A stretch of 64,000 bases of DNA from Phyllobacteriaceae bacterium (GTDB lineage Bacteria > Pseudomonadota > Alphaproteobacteria > Rhizobiales > Rhizobiaceae): assembly GCA_016711085.1 (NCBI GenBank), contig JADJTR010000004.1:62001-126000 (forward strand), read 5' to 3'. The notes beneath the pieces were generated by a model that ran no database searches, was not told where the DNA came from, and saw only the letters and a program-made list of their open reading frames with translations. The position numbers were made by a program, and so were the translations under genes. Positions 10,622 through 21,941 of the stretch are shown here, one piece after another; within the stretch, counting starts at the first letter, position 1, and every line of letters starts with the position of its first letter.

Positions 10622-12021
10622 CAGCGTACCCCCGCTATCGGTTTGATGCCCGGGAGCGCCAGGACAGCGCGCCGGAAGGCGTCGCCCCGCTCCTCGAAAT
10701 TGCGAAACTGGTCGAAACTGGCGCAGGCCGGCGACAACAGCACGACAGCGTTCGGATCGCCGGTCGCGGCCGCGTCGCGCGCCGCGCTCGCCACCGCGTT
10801 GTCGAGCGTGCCCGAGATTTCATAAGGCGCGGCCTCGCCAAGGGTGGCGGAAAAGGCCGGCGCTGCTTCACCGATCAGATAGGCCCGGGCGAGGCGCGGG
10901 AAGAATCCCGACAGGCTGGCGATCCCGCCCTCTTTCGGCAGGCCGCCGACGATCCAATGGATGCGCGCGAAGCTCGACAGGGCCGGCGCCGCGGCATCCG
11001 CGTTGGTCGCCTTGGAATCGTTGACGAACAAAACGTCGCCCAGCATGCCGACCTGTTCCATCCGGTGCGCGAGGCCGGGAAACGTGTCGAGACCGCGCTG
11101 GATGACGGCGAGATCGACGCCGACGGCGCGCGCCGCCGCGATCGCCGCGAGGGCGTTCTGGGCGTTGTGCTGGCCGCGCAGCGAACCGATGCCTTCCAGC
11201 GTGGCGAGCTTGACCACTTTGCCGCCTGTCGCCTCGAACAGGCGCGGACCATCGGCGAAATAGCCGTCCGGCACGGCGAGCCGTTTGGAAATGCGCACTA
11301 CCTTGCGGCCGGCCCGTTCGATGCGGTCGGCGATCTGCGTCGACCAGGCGTCGTCGATGGCGACGATGGCGATGTCGCTGCCGGCCACGAGACGCTCCTT
11401 GACAGCGGCGTAATGCTGCATCGTGCCATGGCGATCGAGGTGATCGGGGGTCAGGTTGAGCAGGATGCCGGCGGTGGGGTTGAGCGATGGCGCGAGATCG
11501 ATCTGGTAGGACGAACATTCGACCACATAGGCGCGTTTCGGCGCGGGCGGCTCGAGCGTGAGCACGGCGCGGCCGATATTGCCGCCCATCTGCGTATCGA
11601 GGCCGGCCGACGCCAGCACATGCGCCGTCAGCGCGGTGGTGGTTGATTTCCCGTTGGTGCCGGTGATGGCGATGAAGGGTGTGGCCGGCGCGCGCAGCGC
11701 GCGTTCGCGGCAGAAGAGCTCGATGTCGCCGATGATCTCGACGCCGGCCGAACGCGCCAGCTCCACCGTCCAGTGCGGCTTCGGATGGGTGAGCGGCACG
11801 CCGGGCGAAAGCACGAAGGAAGCGACGCCGCTCCAGTCGATGGTGCGCAAATCCGCGGTCGGAATGCCGGCGGACGCCGCCTTGGCCACGCTTTGCGGGT
11901 TGTCGTCGAAAGCAATCACGTCGGCCCCGCCAGCGACCAGCGCCTGCGCCGTAGCCAGCCCCGAACCGCCGAGGCCGAAGAGGGCGACTTTGCGTCCCTT
12001 GAGAGCGGTTACAGCGATCAT
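10621..12021 (-). CDS. murD: UDP-MurNAc-L-alanine--D-glutamate ligase MurD
   Basis: Adds D-Glu to UDP-MurNAc-L-Ala. It is 466 aa. The N-terminal Rossmann motif is [17 protein letters not shown], the P-loop [19 protein letters not shown] (about 118), and the C-terminal signature [17 protein letters not shown] (about 330). It lies 4 bp after the mraY stop in the dcw run. Confidence 0.97.
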   Translation of the reverse strand: MIAVTALKGRKVALFGLGGSGLATAQALVAGGADVIAFDDNPQSVAKAASAGIPTADLRTIDWSGVASFVLSPGVPLTHPKPHWTVELARSAGVEIIGDIELFCRERALRAPATPFIAITGTNGKSTTTALTAHVLASAGLDTQMGGNIGRAVLTLEPPAPKRAYVVECSSYQIDLAPSLNPTAGILLNLTPDHLDRHGTMQHYAAVKERLVAGSDIAIVAIDDAWSTQIADRIERAGRKVVRISKRLAVPDGYFADGPRLFEATGGKVVKLATLEGIGSLRGQHNAQNALAAIAAARAVGVDLAVIQRGLDTFPGLAHRMEQVGMLGDVLFVNDSKATNADAAAPALSSFARIHWIVGGLPKEGGIASLSGFFPRLARAYLIGEAAPAFSATLGEAAPYEISGTLDNAVASAARDAAATGDPNAVVLLSPACASFDQFRNFEERGDAFRRAVLALPGIKPIAGVR

Positions 12022-12025
12022 GGTT

Positions 12026-13108
12026 TCAGCGCAGCTTCAACGTCGACAGGCCGATCAGGGCCAGGATCACGGCGATGATCCAGAAGCGGATCACCACCTG
12101 GCTTTCGGTCCAGCCCTTTTTCTCGAAATGATGGTGGATCGGCGCCATCAGGAAAACCCGCTTTCCCGTCAGCTTGAACGACCCCACCTGGATGATCACC
12201 GACAGCATTTCCATGACGAAAACGCCGCCGATGATGGCGAGCACGATCTCATGCTTGGTGGCGACCGCGACGGTGCCGATCAGGCCGCCGAGCGCCAGGC
12301 TGCCGGTATCGCCCATGAAGATCGCCGCCGGCGGCGCGTTGAACCACAGGAAGCCGAGCCCCGCGCCGATCAACGCGCCGAGGACGACGGAGAGTTCGCC
12401 GGTGCCGGGCACGAAGTGGATTTGCAGGTAGTTGGCGAAGATGGCGTTGCCGGAGAGGTAGGCGATGGCGCCGAACGACGCGGCGGCGATCATCACCGGC
12501 ACGATGGCGAGACCGTCGAGGCCATCGGTGAAATTGACCGAATTGCCGGCGCCGACGACGACAAAGGCGGCGAAGGGCACAAAGAAGATGCCGAGGTCGA
12601 TGACCAGGTCCTTGACGAAGGGCAGCGTCAGCGACGACGAGAAACTGCCCGAACCGGCCCGCATGATGATGAACGCCGCCGCGCCGGCGACGACGAATTC
12701 GATGCCGAGCCGGGCTTTTCCCGACAGGCCGGCGTGCGACTGCTTGGTCACCTTGAGATAGTCGTCGTAAAACCCGATGGCGCCGAAGCACACGGTGACG
12801 ACGAGGACCACCCAGACATAGATGCTGGCGAGGTTGGCCCACAGCAGCGATGAAACCAGCAACGACGACAGGATCATCAACCCGCCCATGGTCGGCGTGC
12901 CGGCTTTCTTGAAATGCGTCTGCGGCCCGTCGGCGCGGATCGGCTGACCCTTTCCCTGGCGCACCCGCAACCGGTCGATAATGCCCTGGCCGAACATGAA
13001 AACGATCAGCGCCGAGGTGATCAGCGCCCCGCCGGTGCGAAACGTGATGTAACGAAACACGTTGAGCGCCGCGAACTGGTCGGAAAACGAAACGAGATAG
13101 CTCAACAT
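12026..13108 (-). CDS. mraY: Phospho-MurNAc-pentapeptide transferase MraY
   Basis: Membrane enzyme that transfers phospho-MurNAc-pentapeptide to undecaprenyl phosphate, giving lipid I. The start [12 protein letters not shown] gives 360 aa, the usual length; the longer frame upstream is not needed. Ten membrane segments are expected. Catalytic motifs are [10 protein letters not shown] (Asp-rich, about 195), [15 protein letters not shown] (about 265) and the histidine-rich [11 protein letters not shown] (about 325). Confidence 0.97.
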   Translation of the reverse strand: MLSYLVSFSDQFAALNVFRYITFRTGGALITSALIVFMFGQGIIDRLRVRQGKGQPIRADGPQTHFKKAGTPTMGGLMILSSLLVSSLLWANLASIYVWVVLVVTVCFGAIGFYDDYLKVTKQSHAGLSGKARLGIEFVVAGAAAFIIMRAGSGSFSSSLTLPFVKDLVIDLGIFFVPFAAFVVVGAGNSVNFTDGLDGLAIVPVMIAAASFGAIAYLSGNAIFANYLQIHFVPGTGELSVVLGALIGAGLGFLWFNAPPAAIFMGDTGSLALGGLIGTVAVATKHEIVLAIIGGVFVMEMLSVIIQVGSFKLTGKRVFLMAPIHHHFEKKGWTESQVVIRFWIIAVILALIGLSTLKLR

Positions 13109-13142
13109 GCGAAATATGTCCCTTCGTCGGGCCGATGGCGCA

Positions 13143-14570
13143 TCATGCGGCGCGCCCTTCCTGCCGGAATTTGTCTTGAAGCGCCGCGACAATGCGGGAA
13201 AATCCGATGCCGTTTGACGATTTGATCATGATGGCGTCGCCCGGCTCGAGCGCCTTGACCACCAGCGGCGTCAGATCCTCGACCGATTCGCGATATGCGG
13301 CGAGAAGTCCGGGCTTGAGCGCCGCTGCGAGCGCCTTCATTTCCGGTCCGGCGAGGAACACCACATCGGTTTTCGATGCGGCCAACACAGCCGCCAGCTC
13401 GACATGCAGTTTATCCGAATGCGCGCCGAGTTCGCGCATGTCGCCGAGCACGGCGATCCGTCGTCCCTTGGCGCCGATGGCGGCCTGGTCGAGCAGCGCG
13501 ACGGCGGCGCGCATCGACGCCGGATTGGCATTGTAGCTCTCGTCGATCAGGGTCGAATTTCCGCCGCGCACCGACAGGATGGTGCGCTGGCCGCGCCCTT
13601 TTTCAGGCGTCAGGCCGGCAAGACCCTGGGCGGCGCGACCGGTGTCAAGTCCGAGCGCATCGGCGACGCCGAGCACGGCGAGCGCATTCTGCACCATGTG
13701 GCGACCGGGCGCGCCGACGGTCGCCGACAGATCCTTGCCGGCGATGCGCGCCGTGATCGCCGTTCCGTCGCCTACGGGCTCGGCCGTCACCAGGCGAAAG
13801 CGGGCGCGCAGATGCTCGCCGAATCCGTGGATGGTCTTGACGCCCGCGGCCTTCGCCGCCTTGTCGAGCAGGGTGAAAAAGGCGTCGTCGCGGTTGATCA
13901 GCGCCACGCCTTCCGGTTCGATGCCCTCGAAAATCTCGGCCTTGGCCATCGCGATTTCGTCGAGCGACGCAAAGTAACCGAGATGGGCGGCGGCGATCAG
14001 GGTGACGATGGCGACATGCGGGCGAACCAGGTTCACCAGCGGCCGGATTTCGCCGGGATGGTTCATGCCGATCTCGAAAATGCCGAAATCGGCGTCGGCC
14101 GGCAGGCGCGCCAGCGTCAGCGGCACGCCCCAATGATTGTTGAACGAACGGTCGGAGGCGTGAACGCTGCCGAACGCCGAAAGCACATGGCGCAACGCCT
14201 CCTTCGTCGTTGTCTTGCCGGCCGAACCGGTGACGGCGACGATCCGGCCCTTGGCCCTTGCCCGCGCCGCCGCGCCGAGCCGTTCGAGCGCTTTCAACGT
14301 GTCGGAAACGACGATCATCGGCGCCTGGACGCGGCCAAGCGCCGGAAGTTTCTCTTCCGCGACGACCAGCACCGATGCCCCGGCGGCGAGCGCCGCGGAG
14401 GCGAAATCGTGGCCGTCATGAACCTCGCCCTTGATGGCGAAATAGGCGTCGCCAGACTGGAGCGTCCGTGTGTCGATCGACACGCCCGTCGCCGCGCCGG
14501 GCATGACGCCGACCGGGCGGCCGTCGAGCGTCGCCAAAATTGCCTCGCCGGTCCACAAGGGCGCGCTCAT
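13143..14570 (-). CDS. murF: UDP-MurNAc-tripeptide--D-Ala-D-Ala ligase MurF
   Basis: Adds the Ddl product to UDP-MurNAc-tripeptide. It is 475 aa. The P-loop is [18 protein letters not shown] (about 115), followed by [16 protein letters not shown], and the C-terminal ligase signature [20 protein letters not shown] (about 345). The start overlaps the murE stop by 4 bp. Confidence 0.97.
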   Translation of the reverse strand: MSAPLWTGEAILATLDGRPVGVMPGAATGVSIDTRTLQSGDAYFAIKGEVHDGHDFASAALAAGASVLVVAEEKLPALGRVQAPMIVVSDTLKALERLGAAARARAKGRIVAVTGSAGKTTTKEALRHVLSAFGSVHASDRSFNNHWGVPLTLARLPADADFGIFEIGMNHPGEIRPLVNLVRPHVAIVTLIAAAHLGYFASLDEIAMAKAEIFEGIEPEGVALINRDDAFFTLLDKAAKAAGVKTIHGFGEHLRARFRLVTAEPVGDGTAITARIAGKDLSATVGAPGRHMVQNALAVLGVADALGLDTGRAAQGLAGLTPEKGRGQRTILSVRGGNSTLIDESYNANPASMRAAVALLDQAAIGAKGRRIAVLGDMRELGAHSDKLHVELAAVLAASKTDVVFLAGPEMKALAAALKPGLLAAYRESVEDLTPLVVKALEPGDAIMIKSSNGIGFSRIVAALQDKFRQEGRAA

Positions 14571-16015
14571 GCCGCGCTCCCGGCAAGCGCGGCGCGAACC
14601 TCGTCATGGTCGGAAAACGGATGAATCACGTCGCCGATGGTCTGGCCTTCCTCATGGCCCTTGCCGGCGACGATCAACGTATCGCCGGCCTTCATCATGG
14701 CGACAGCCGTCCGGATCGCTTCGCGGCGATCGGCGATCTCGCTCGCGCCCGGCGCGGCGGCGAGAATCTCCGACCGGATCGCGGCCGGAACCTCGGAACG
14801 CGGATTGTCGTCGGTGACAATGGTCATGTCGGCGAGGCGCGCGGCGATGGCGCCCATGATCGGCCTTTTGCCCTTGTCGCGGTCGCCGCCGCAGCCGAAA
14901 ACCACGATCACCCGTCCCGTGGTGAAGGGTCGAACCGAAGACAGCACGTTTTCCAGCGCTTCCGGCTTATGGGCGTAGTCGACATAAACCGGCGAACCGT
15001 CCTTGGTCGAACCGGCGAGGTCGAGCCGCCCCGGCGCGCCTTCCAGATGTTCGAGCGCCGCGAACGCTGCTTTCGCCGGTGCGCCGGTGGCGATGGCGAG
15101 ACCCGCGGCGACGAGGGCGTTCGACACCTGGAATTCGCCGGCCAGCGGCAGGAGGATTTCGCAAATTTCGTCGTCAAAGGCGATTTCGAGGCGTTGCCGG
15201 GCCTTTTCGTGTTCGACGCGTTTCAGCGTGACGAATTCCCCGGCGCGCCCGACGGTCAGCACGTTCAATCCGGCGCGGCTTGCGTGATCGGCGGCGCGCG
15301 CGCTCCACGGATCGTCGGCGAAAATCACCGCCGGCGCGCCTTTCGGCAGCAATTCATCGAACAGCCGCATCTTGGCGGCGAAATACTCGTCGACCGTCGC
15401 ATGGTAATCCATGTGGTCGCGGCCGAGATTGGTGAATCCGCCCGCGGCCAGGCGCACGCCATCGAGGCGGCGCTGGTCGAGGCCATGGCTGGACGCCTCC
15501 ATGGCGGCGTGGGTGACACCGGAAACCGCAAGTTCGGCCAGCAGACGGTGGAGGAACACCGGGTCGGGCGTTGTCAGCGTGCCATAGTCGTTGCGACCCG
15601 GCGCGGCGACGCCCGTGGTGCCGATCGAGGCGGATTGCAGACCGCAATGGGCCCAGATTTGGCGGGTGAAAGCGGCGACCGACGTCTTGCCCGCCGTTCC
15701 CGTGACGGCGACGACTGTTTCCGGTTGCCGACCGTGCAGCCTGGCGGCGACCAGCGCCAGCGTCCGGCGCGGGTCGTCGACCGCGAGCACCGGAATGTTC
15801 AGACCCGGGAAACGCGCGTCGCGACCGGCGATCACCGCCACCGCGCCACGCTTTTCCGCGTCGAGCGCATAGGCCGCACCGTCGGTCTTGATGCCCTTCA
15901 GCGCCGCGAAAAGATCGCCCGGCCTGACCGCGCGCGAATCGGAAGTGACGCCCGAAACCTCGTACTCGCCTCCGGCGGCGGCGGGAAGAATTCCGGAGAA
16001 ATCGTTGAGTTTCAT
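14567..16015 (-). CDS. murE: UDP-MurNAc-dipeptide--meso-diaminopimelate ligase MurE
   Basis: Adds the third stem residue. It is 482 aa from the ATG at [10 protein letters not shown]. It has the P-loop [18 protein letters not shown] (about 108), [15 protein letters not shown] (about 345), and [13 protein letters not shown] (about 405). DNPR is the motif known to select meso-diaminopimelate over lysine, so the wall is predicted to be DAP-type. The 46-bp gap to ftsI is one of the larger gaps in the cluster. Confidence 0.97.
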   Translation of the reverse strand: MKLNDFSGILPAAAGGEYEVSGVTSDSRAVRPGDLFAALKGIKTDGAAYALDAEKRGAVAVIAGRDARFPGLNIPVLAVDDPRRTLALVAARLHGRQPETVVAVTGTAGKTSVAAFTRQIWAHCGLQSASIGTTGVAAPGRNDYGTLTTPDPVFLHRLLAELAVSGVTHAAMEASSHGLDQRRLDGVRLAAGGFTNLGRDHMDYHATVDEYFAAKMRLFDELLPKGAPAVIFADDPWSARAADHASRAGLNVLTVGRAGEFVTLKRVEHEKARQRLEIAFDDEICEILLPLAGEFQVSNALVAAGLAIATGAPAKAAFAALEHLEGAPGRLDLAGSTKDGSPVYVDYAHKPEALENVLSSVRPFTTGRVIVVFGCGGDRDKGKRPIMGAIAARLADMTIVTDDNPRSEVPAAIRSEILAAAPGASEIADRREAIRTAVAMMKAGDTLIVAGKGHEEGQTIGDVIHPFSDHDEVRAALAGSAA

Positions 16016-16061
16016 GGCGTTGTTTGCAGTCCGGTCGTGGCCGCGGCGGTCCGCGCCTGGT

Positions 16062-17795
16062 TCAATGGGTGGAAACGAGCAGAGCCTTCGCATCGTGGCC
16101 GAATTCGGGCTTGACGCCGAGCATCGGCGCTGCGCGCGACACCACGGCGCTGACCATTGGCGCGGCGTTGGCGCCGGCGGTGGCGCCCATGCCGGCCTTT
16201 TCCGGTTTCGGTTCGTCGATGATGATCAGCACGACATAACGCGGATCGTTGAGCGGAAAACCCGACAGGAAGGCGTTGAAGCGCTTTTCGCTCGAGTACC
16301 GTCCGTTGACGACCTTTTCGGCCGTGCCCGTCTTGCCGCCGACCATATAACCCTCGGCCTCGGCGCGTCGCCCCGAACCCTCCTCGACATTGAGGCGGAA
16401 CAGGTAGCGCATGGCGGCGCTGGTCTTTTCGTCGACGACCTGCTTGGCGAAAGCGTCTGCCTGCTCGGCGGTGCGCGGCAGCAAAGTCGGCGGGATGAGC
16501 CTGCCGCCGTTCATCAACGCGGCGGCCGCGACCGCCGTCTGCAGCGGCGTCGTCGATACGCCATGTCCAAAGGCGATGGTAACCGAATGCAGCTTTTTCC
16601 ATTCCTTCGGCTGGGTCGGGGAGGCAATTTCCGGCAACTCGAACGCAATCCGGTCGAGCAGGCCCATGCGGGTGAGGAATTCGCGGTGGCCGGCGATGCC
16701 GACGAGATCGGCTTCGCGGGCCGAACCGATGTTCGACGAGAAAATGAAAATTTCCGGCACCGAGAGCACGCGCCGCTTGCCGTGGAAGTCGTTGATGGTG
16801 AAGCCGCCGATATTGATCGGGCGCGAGGCGTCGAACCGGTCCTTCAGCGACACCTTGCCCGAATCGAGCGCCATCGCCGTGGTGAAGGTCTTGAAGGTCG
16901 AACCCATCTCGAACACGCCGCCGCTCATGCGGTTGAAGCGATCCTTCTCGTGGGCGTTGACCGGGTTGTTGGGGTCGTAATCCGGCACCGAGGCCATGGC
17001 CGCGATTTCGCCGGTGCGCACGTCGATGATGACTCCGGCGGCGGCGAGGGCATGGTAGCGCTCCACGCCCTTGACCAGTTCGTCGCGCAGGATGTGCTGC
17101 ACGCGCAGGTCGAGCGACAGCTTCACCGGCTCCATCTCGCCGCCCTTGGCCAGACCCAGCGACTGCAGGTCGGAAAGCCCCTGATCGTCGATGTATTTTT
17201 CAAGACCCGCTATGCCTTGATTGTCGATGTTGACCAGCCCGACCAGATGCGAAGCGGTCGGGCCGCCAGGATAGAAGCGCCGCTTTTCGGTGCGAAAGCC
17301 GATGCCGGGTATGCCGAGCGCCATGATTTCCGCCTGCTGGCGCGGCGTCAGTTCTCGTTTCAGCCAGACAAAGCCGGTATCGCTTTTCAGCTTGTTCCAG
17401 GTTTGCTCGGCGTCGAGATTGGGCAGCACGGTCATCAACCGCTCCACCGCCTCGTCGACATCGACGATGCGGCGCGGTTCCGCGAAAAGCGACGCAGTCT
17501 TGATGTCGGTGGCGAGGATTTCGCCGTTGCGGTCGACAATGTCGGGCCGCGCCGAGCTTTCCCCGGCGGCCAGATGGCCGGCGCCGCCCGGTTCGGCCAG
17601 GCCGAATTGGGCCAGACGGCCGGCCAGCGTGGCGAAAAAGGCGAAAAACACCGCCGCTGCGATGCGCGAGCGGTTGCGATTGCGCTTGGCGGCTTTGTCC
17701 GGCGCGGGTTGGCCGGCAGCGAGACGGCGCGCGAGAAAGGCGGCGGCGCGCGACAATCCCGCCGGCAGGTTTGCGACACGGGCGGGCAATTTCAT
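16062..17795 (-). CDS. ftsI: Septal transpeptidase FtsI (PBP3)
   Basis: Class B penicillin-binding protein that cross-links septal peptidoglycan. It is 577 aa: basic cytoplasmic N-terminus, one membrane anchor ([19 protein letters not shown], about 46-64), dimer/linker domain and C-terminal transpeptidase. Active-site motifs are the SxxK in [21 protein letters not shown] (SxN) and [10 protein letters not shown] (KTG). The start overlaps the ftsL stop by 4 bp. Confidence 0.97.
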   Translation of the reverse strand: MKLPARVANLPAGLSRAAAFLARRLAAGQPAPDKAAKRNRNRSRIAAAVFFAFFATLAGRLAQFGLAEPGGAGHLAAGESSARPDIVDRNGEILATDIKTASLFAEPRRIVDVDEAVERLMTVLPNLDAEQTWNKLKSDTGFVWLKRELTPRQQAEIMALGIPGIGFRTEKRRFYPGGPTASHLVGLVNIDNQGIAGLEKYIDDQGLSDLQSLGLAKGGEMEPVKLSLDLRVQHILRDELVKGVERYHALAAAGVIIDVRTGEIAAMASVPDYDPNNPVNAHEKDRFNRMSGGVFEMGSTFKTFTTAMALDSGKVSLKDRFDASRPINIGGFTINDFHGKRRVLSVPEIFIFSSNIGSAREADLVGIAGHREFLTRMGLLDRIAFELPEIASPTQPKEWKKLHSVTIAFGHGVSTTPLQTAVAAAALMNGGRLIPPTLLPRTAEQADAFAKQVVDEKTSAAMRYLFRLNVEEGSGRRAEAEGYMVGGKTGTAEKVVNGRYSSEKRFNAFLSGFPLNDPRYVVLIIIDEPKPEKAGMGATAGANAAPMVSAVVSRAAPMLGVKPEFGHDAKALLVSTH

Positions 17796-18178
17796 TGGCC
17801 GGTCCCTCCCGTCGTGGTCGGATCGGTCGCATCGCCGCGTTTGACCATGATGCCGCCCTGCGAATTGATGATGTCCTCGATGCCCTGTTCGCGTGTCGGC
17901 AATTCATCCGCGCCGACGATGGCGCGCGCGCCAAGCGGCTGCAATTGAAGGTCCTTGGCGTATCGCTCGGCCAGCTTTTGCAGGCGCGCCGGCTGGGTCA
18001 GCAGGCTCCAGTCCGCCCTCAGCAATTCGACCGAATCCTTTTCCTGCTGAATGGCGATGCGCAACTTGCGGATTTCGGCAAGCCGGTCTTCGGAATCATG
18101 CTTGATCTTGTAGGTCATCGCCGCGGCCGCGATCATGATCGCCACCAACGCCATGTCGAGGGTGCGGAACATCATCAA
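17792..18178 (-). CDS. ftsL: Cell division protein FtsL
   Basis: Small bitopic divisome protein, 128 aa. It has a short N-terminus, one transmembrane segment ([18 protein letters not shown], about 9-26), then a charged heptad-like coiled coil ([19 protein letters not shown]) and the FtsL-typical [15 protein letters not shown]. Assignment rests on this architecture and on its place between rsmH and ftsI. The tail ([11 protein letters not shown]) is low complexity. Confidence 0.9.
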   Translation of the reverse strand: MMMFRTLDMALVAIMIAAAAMTYKIKHDSEDRLAEIRKLRIAIQQEKDSVELLRADWSLLTQPARLQKLAERYAKDLQLQPLGARAIVGADELPTREQGIEDIINSQGGIMVKRGDATDPTTTGGTGQ

Positions 18179-19185
18179 CGGCCTTTCCCGATTGCCGAAA
18201 TGTCCGGCAGCCGTGCGAAAACAAAGGGGTGGTCGTCATGGGCCGCGGCCGGGGTTCGGCGCGCGGTGCGCAGTTTTGCCGAACGCGCCCGCGGATTGGC
18301 GGCGCATTCGGCTTCCGACGCGGCGACCGGCTTGGCGACATCGACGAAGGTCGGCGCGGCCGAGGACGTTTGCGGCAAATGGCGCGAACCGGAGGCCGCG
18401 CGCGAGCGGTCGGAGAGGAACTGCTTGACCATGCGGTCCTCAAGCGAGTGGAACGATACGACCGCGAGGACGCCGCCGGGCCGAAGCGCCCGTTCAGCGG
18501 CGAGCAGCGCCTCGCCCAATTCGCCGAGTTCGTCGTTGACGAAGATGCGCAGGGCCTGGAAAACCCGCGTCGCCGGGTGGATCTTGTCGTTCGGCTTGCG
18601 CGGCAGCGCCGCCTCGATGGCGTTGGCGAGATCGCGGGTGGTGGCGAAGGGGCGTTCCGCCCGACGTCTTTCGATCATGCGGGCGATACGCCCGGCGTGG
18701 CGTTCCTCGCCGAGGAAGGAAAAGATTCGCGCCAGATCGCCGGCTTTCGCCATGTTGACCACATCGGCAGCGGTAGGGCCGGCCTTGGCCATGCGCATGT
18801 CGAGCGGTCCATCGAACCGGAAGGAAAAGCCGCGCGCCGCTTCATCGATCTGCATCGACGACACGCCGATGTCGAGAACCACGGCGTCGACCGTTTCACC
18901 GGCGAGAATGTCGAGTTCGGAGAAATGGCCATGAACGAGTCGGAGCCGCCCGCCCGAGCCGGTTTCCAGCGTCCGGCCGGACGCGATGGCGTCGGGATCG
19001 CGATCGATGGCGACGACCCTCGCGCCGGCGTCGAGCAGCGCCCGCGTGTAGCCGCCGGCTCCGAACGTGCCGTCGACAACCGATTTGCCCGATAAACCGC
19101 CGAGCGCGGCGAGGACTTCCGCCAGAAGAACCGGAATGTGGCGGGCCGGTCCGCCAACGGGATCGCTCCCGTGGCCCGCCATCAT
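18175..19185 (-). CDS. rsmH: 16S rRNA (cytosine1402-N4)-methyltransferase RsmH (MraW)
   Basis: SAM-dependent enzyme that methylates C1402 in the ribosomal P site. The start [21 protein letters not shown] gives 336 aa and overlaps the mraZ stop by 4 bp; the longer frame upstream is the mraZ shadow. SAM motifs are [18 protein letters not shown] and [12 protein letters not shown], followed by [19 protein letters not shown] and [16 protein letters not shown], all standard for MraW. Confidence 0.97.
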   Translation of the reverse strand: MMAGHGSDPVGGPARHIPVLLAEVLAALGGLSGKSVVDGTFGAGGYTRALLDAGARVVAIDRDPDAIASGRTLETGSGGRLRLVHGHFSELDILAGETVDAVVLDIGVSSMQIDEAARGFSFRFDGPLDMRMAKAGPTAADVVNMAKAGDLARIFSFLGEERHAGRIARMIERRRAERPFATTRDLANAIEAALPRKPNDKIHPATRVFQALRIFVNDELGELGEALLAAERALRPGGVLAVVSFHSLEDRMVKQFLSDRSRAASGSRHLPQTSSAAPTFVDVAKPVAASEAECAANPRARSAKLRTARRTPAAAHDDHPFVFARLPDISAIGKGR

Positions 19186-19649
19186 TCCGTTCCCCCGGTC
19201 GACCGTTCGGCGAGCGCCGAACGGCGGAGTTGAATCAGCCGGGCGCGCACCGCCTCGGCATGGTCGCGAAGCCTGCCCGGCTCCCAAATCTGGAAAAACG
19301 CCCCGCGCCCGACAAAGGCCGCATCGTCCGTGATGCCCGTGTGCGCCCGCACGAAATCGGTAACCGCGATTCGTCCCTCCGGGTCCAGCTTCAGGAACGC
19401 GCCATCCCCATGAACGAAAAAGCTCATGTCGTCCGCCGTCTGCAGGAAAGGATCCTCCAGCGCGATCCGCTTTTCGTAGAGATCGAGCAAATCCGCGCCG
19501 CCGCAGTCGATCGTCGGCGTCTCCAGGGCGCGCAGGCCATAGAGTTCCGCGCAGCCGCGCTTGGCCAGCACCGCGCGGAAATGCGCCGGCACCGACACGC
19601 GGCCCTTCGCATCGATCCTGTTGATGGCGCTGGACAGGAATCGTTCCAT
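19182..19649 (-). CDS. mraZ: Transcriptional regulator MraZ
   Basis: AbrB-like DNA-binding protein that in other bacteria binds its own promoter and controls the dcw operon. It is 155 aa, with the two half-repeats carrying the conserved DXXXR motifs: [13 protein letters not shown] (about 14-26) and [13 protein letters not shown] (about 90-102). It is the first gene of the operon. Three TGGG repeats about 180 bp upstream are its probable operator. Confidence 0.96.
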   Translation of the reverse strand: MERFLSSAINRIDAKGRVSVPAHFRAVLAKRGCAELYGLRALETPTIDCGGADLLDLYEKRIALEDPFLQTADDMSFFVHGDGAFLKLDPEGRIAVTDFVRAHTGITDDAAFVGRGAFFQIWEPGRLRDHAEAVRARLIQLRRSALAERSTGGTE

Positions 19650-19828
19650 CGCTTCCTACCGCCGCCCCTGCCCTGATTTGCCGCATGTTCCCGGCCGCAT
19701 CGAAAGATGCGCCCGCCCCCGCCAAGTCGCCATGTCCAAAATCCCGATACGCCCGGCCCGCCTCCGCCCCAACGGCGGCCGACCCGGCGAACGCATCACC
19801 CTGAACGCCAACTTGCTGATTTGCGATT

Positions 19829-19858
19829 TGGGATAACATGGGCGTTCATGGGCGTCAA
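19829..19858 (-). promoter_or_regulatory. Probable MraZ boxes overlapping a dcw promoter
   Basis: On the plus strand TGGG occurs at 19829, 19839 and 19849, exactly 10 bp apart. MraZ is known to bind direct TGGGN repeats separated by 5 nt, which is a 10-bp period. Read towards mraZ, the stretch holds a possible -35 (TTGACG, ending about 19853) and a weak -10-like TTATCC about 16 bp later, so the boxes would overlap RNA polymerase. The repeats face away from mraZ. About 180 bp of apparently untranslated leader follow. Confidence 0.6.
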
Positions 19859-19940
19859 ATGAATCGAACGGGCCGAACCGCCGCGAAAACGACCCCCGTG
19901 GCGGTCTCCGGCCCTTGGGTCCGTTTATCCCCTGTCAACC

Positions 19941-19955
19941 TTAACGAAGCGTTAG
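19941..19955 (+). promoter_or_regulatory. CtrA-like site TTAA-N7-TTAG
   Basis: The CtrA consensus of alphaproteobacteria is TTAA-N7-TTAA; this site has one mismatch. It lies between the 3' end of rnpB and the dcw promoter region. The same bases can form a short imperfect hairpin after rnpB, so an RNA-level role is an alternative. Confidence 0.3.
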
Positions 19956-19960
19956 GAAAC

Positions 19961-20367
19961 AAAGCGCCAGCCGGCCTGTAAGCCGGGTTCTGGAGGGCCG
20001 GCGTCCTGCGACGCCGACGCGGCGGCCATTCCTCTGGGATGCCTGTCGCCAGGCGTCTCGAGCAACCCACCCGGACGACTGGGGCGGAAACGCCCTGACG
20101 GCGAACCGTCGCGTCGTCCCTATTCGGTCTTGCTCCCGGCGGGGCTTGCCATGCCGCCTGCCGTTGCCGGAGGCGCGGTGGGCTCTTGCCCCACCTTTTC
20201 ACCCTTGCCCGGACATGTCCGGGCGGTTCGTTCTCTGTGGCGCTGTCCCTGGGGTTACCCCCGCCGGACCTTGTCCGGCGCCGTGTTTCCGTGGAGCCCG
20301 GACTTTCCTCGCACGCCGCCTTTCGACGATTGCGCGCGCGGCCGCCCGGCCGGCTGGCGGACGCTCA
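19961..20367 (-). ncRNA. rnpB: RNase P RNA, class A
   Basis: Catalytic RNA that matures tRNA 5' ends. Read on the minus strand it has the conserved 5' core GAGGAAAGTCCGGGCTCC, the ACAGAGA element, AGAGGAATGGCCGCC and the 3' core AGAACCCGGCTTAC. The P1 helix is visible as a perfect 12-bp pairing of 20348-20359 with 19965-19976, which sets the ends to within a few bases. The 5' end is about 40 bp downstream of the lytic transglycosylase stop on the same strand. Confidence 0.96.
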
Positions 20368-20405
20368 ATAGCGCCCGCCGTCGGCAAAAGCCACACAAAA
20401 GCGCG

Positions 20406-21002
20406 TCAGGCGCGCAACTGGCGTTTGACCTTGGCGCAATAGGCCGCCGATACCGGGTTCATCCGCTTGGCGCCATGCCCGGCATTGTATTTGAGGATCG
20501 TGCCGCAAACCGATCCGCCGCCGAGGCGATGCGCCTGGCCGAGATATTTCATGCCGTATTTGAGATTGGTCTCGGGATTGAACAATCCGCTCGCCTTGCC
20601 GGAATAGCCGAGCATGCGGGCCGTCGCCGGTTTGATCTGCATGAGGCCGATCTCGCCGGCGCCGCCCCGCGCATTGGCCCGGTAGTTGCTTTCGACGCGG
20701 ACGACCGCGTGCGCAAGGCCGACAGGCACGCCATAAGCCGCCGCATATCGGGCGATCAGCGTGCCATAGGCGCCCGGCTTCCGTGGCGCTCCGGCCCGCG
20801 CAACCGCGACGCCGCCTTTGACGACGCCCGATTTTCGGGCGGTCGCGACAACTCTCCTCGGTCGTTCCGATGGCGCGGTCTTCGTCGCCGTTGACGTCAT
20901 CGGGGTGTCGACGGCGATGGTGAAAGGGGATTCCTGCGCAAACACCGCGGAAGAGGTGACGACAGCGACGAACGTCGCTGCGACGAGAGCCAGTTTTTTC
21001 AT
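20406..21002 (-). CDS. Secreted lytic transglycosylase (SLT domain)
   Basis: Cleaves the peptidoglycan glycan strand in the periplasm. The start MKKLALVAATFVAVVTSSAVFAQ gives 198 aa with a clear signal peptide. A basic, low-complexity linker (about 40-75) precedes the SLT domain, with catalytic Glu in VRVESNYRANARGGAGEIGLMQI (the ES and GLMQI motifs), then YNAGHG near the C-terminus. This is smaller than MltC/Slt70 and resembles short rhizobial transglycosylases. Confidence 0.92.
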   Translation of the reverse strand: MKKLALVAATFVAVVTSSAVFAQESPFTIAVDTPMTSTATKTAPSERPRRVVATARKSGVVKGGVAVARAGAPRKPGAYGTLIARYAAAYGVPVGLAHAVVRVESNYRANARGGAGEIGLMQIKPATARMLGYSGKASGLFNPETNLKYGMKYLGQAHRLGGGSVCGTILKYNAGHGAKRMNPVSAAYCAKVKRQLRA

Positions 21003-21184
21003 GGATTTCCGTCTCTTGTCCGGCGGCGGCGCAAACCGGCCGGCCGGAAGTGGGCTTTGGCGCATCCCCGCCCTGAGGACGTCGTTCACCCCAAGGGCGC
21101 GCCAGCGAACCCCCGCTTCTGATCAGGCGAATGGGACGCGACGATGGCCCGTCCAATCACTTTCGGTTTCGAACCGTAACCGGG

Positions 21185-21941
21185 TCAGACGCGTCGTTGC
21201 GCGCGCAGCAGACGTTTGAGCGTATCGATCGTCGACCGGTCCGCCCGACCATCGACAAGGGCGGGCCGGAAATGGCGCTGGAACGCCTCGACGACGACGC
21301 GCGTGCGCTCGTCGAACACGCCGGTCGCCGGGCAATCGTAGCCATGGACCCCGAGCAGCGATTGCAGCGCCTCGACCGGCCGGCCGCGAGCGCCCTGACC
21401 GAACCATCCGCCACCGCTGGGCGGCTCGGGCTGAACATGAAGCCCGACGCCCGACGCCGCGAGGCGCGCCCACGGGAATTTCTCGCCCGGATCGATCTTG
21501 CGGCCGGGCGCAATATCGGAATGGGCGAGCACCCGCTCCGGCCGGATCCCGTGGCGGTCGACGACGCCTCGCGAGGTCGACCACGGCCTCGATCTGCGTA
21601 GCGGGAAAATCACGAAAGCCGAGAAAATGCCCAGGATTGACGATCTCGACGCCAATTGACGCGGAGTTGATGTCCGCCTCTCCCGCCCAGCATCCCTTGC
21701 CGGCATGCCAGGCGCGATCGCTTTCGCGCACCATCTGCACGATGCGCCCGTCTTCGTGCACAAGATAATGGGCTGAGACTTCCGAGCGCGGATCGGCAAG
21801 CCAGGCCTCCGCCCCTTCGCCGGTCTCCATGCCGGTATAGTGCAGCAGCAGGATCGTCGGGGTCCGGCCGTCCCGGCGCGGCCCGAAATTCGGCGAGGCG
21901 CGCACTTCCGCGCCCGCGTGGTCCGGCGGAAATCCGGTCAT
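21185..21941 (-). CDS. N-acetylmuramoyl-L-alanine amidase, AmpD type, with C-terminal peptidoglycan-binding domain (frameshifted)
   Basis: Zinc amidase that removes peptides from (anhydro)muropeptides. The N-terminal part reads LLLHYTGMETGEGAEAWL (first Zn His), SAHYLVHEDGRIVQMV, AWHAGKGCW and GVEIVNPG. The frame breaks near 21567-21572, then resumes as RHGIRPERVLAHSDIAPGRK (second His, Asp) and ends in a PG_binding_1 repeat (ALQSLLGVHGYDCPATGVFD). Restoring two G bases in the GG run gives 252 aa and aligns with the family without a gap. It overlaps the DnaJ-like gene by 4 bp. I judge this a sequence error, but a real pseudogene is not excluded. Confidence 0.85.

Noticed and set aside
14540..16114. 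524-codon open frame on the plus strand
   Set aside because: Antisense shadow of murE, which is complete with P-loop and DNPR motif.
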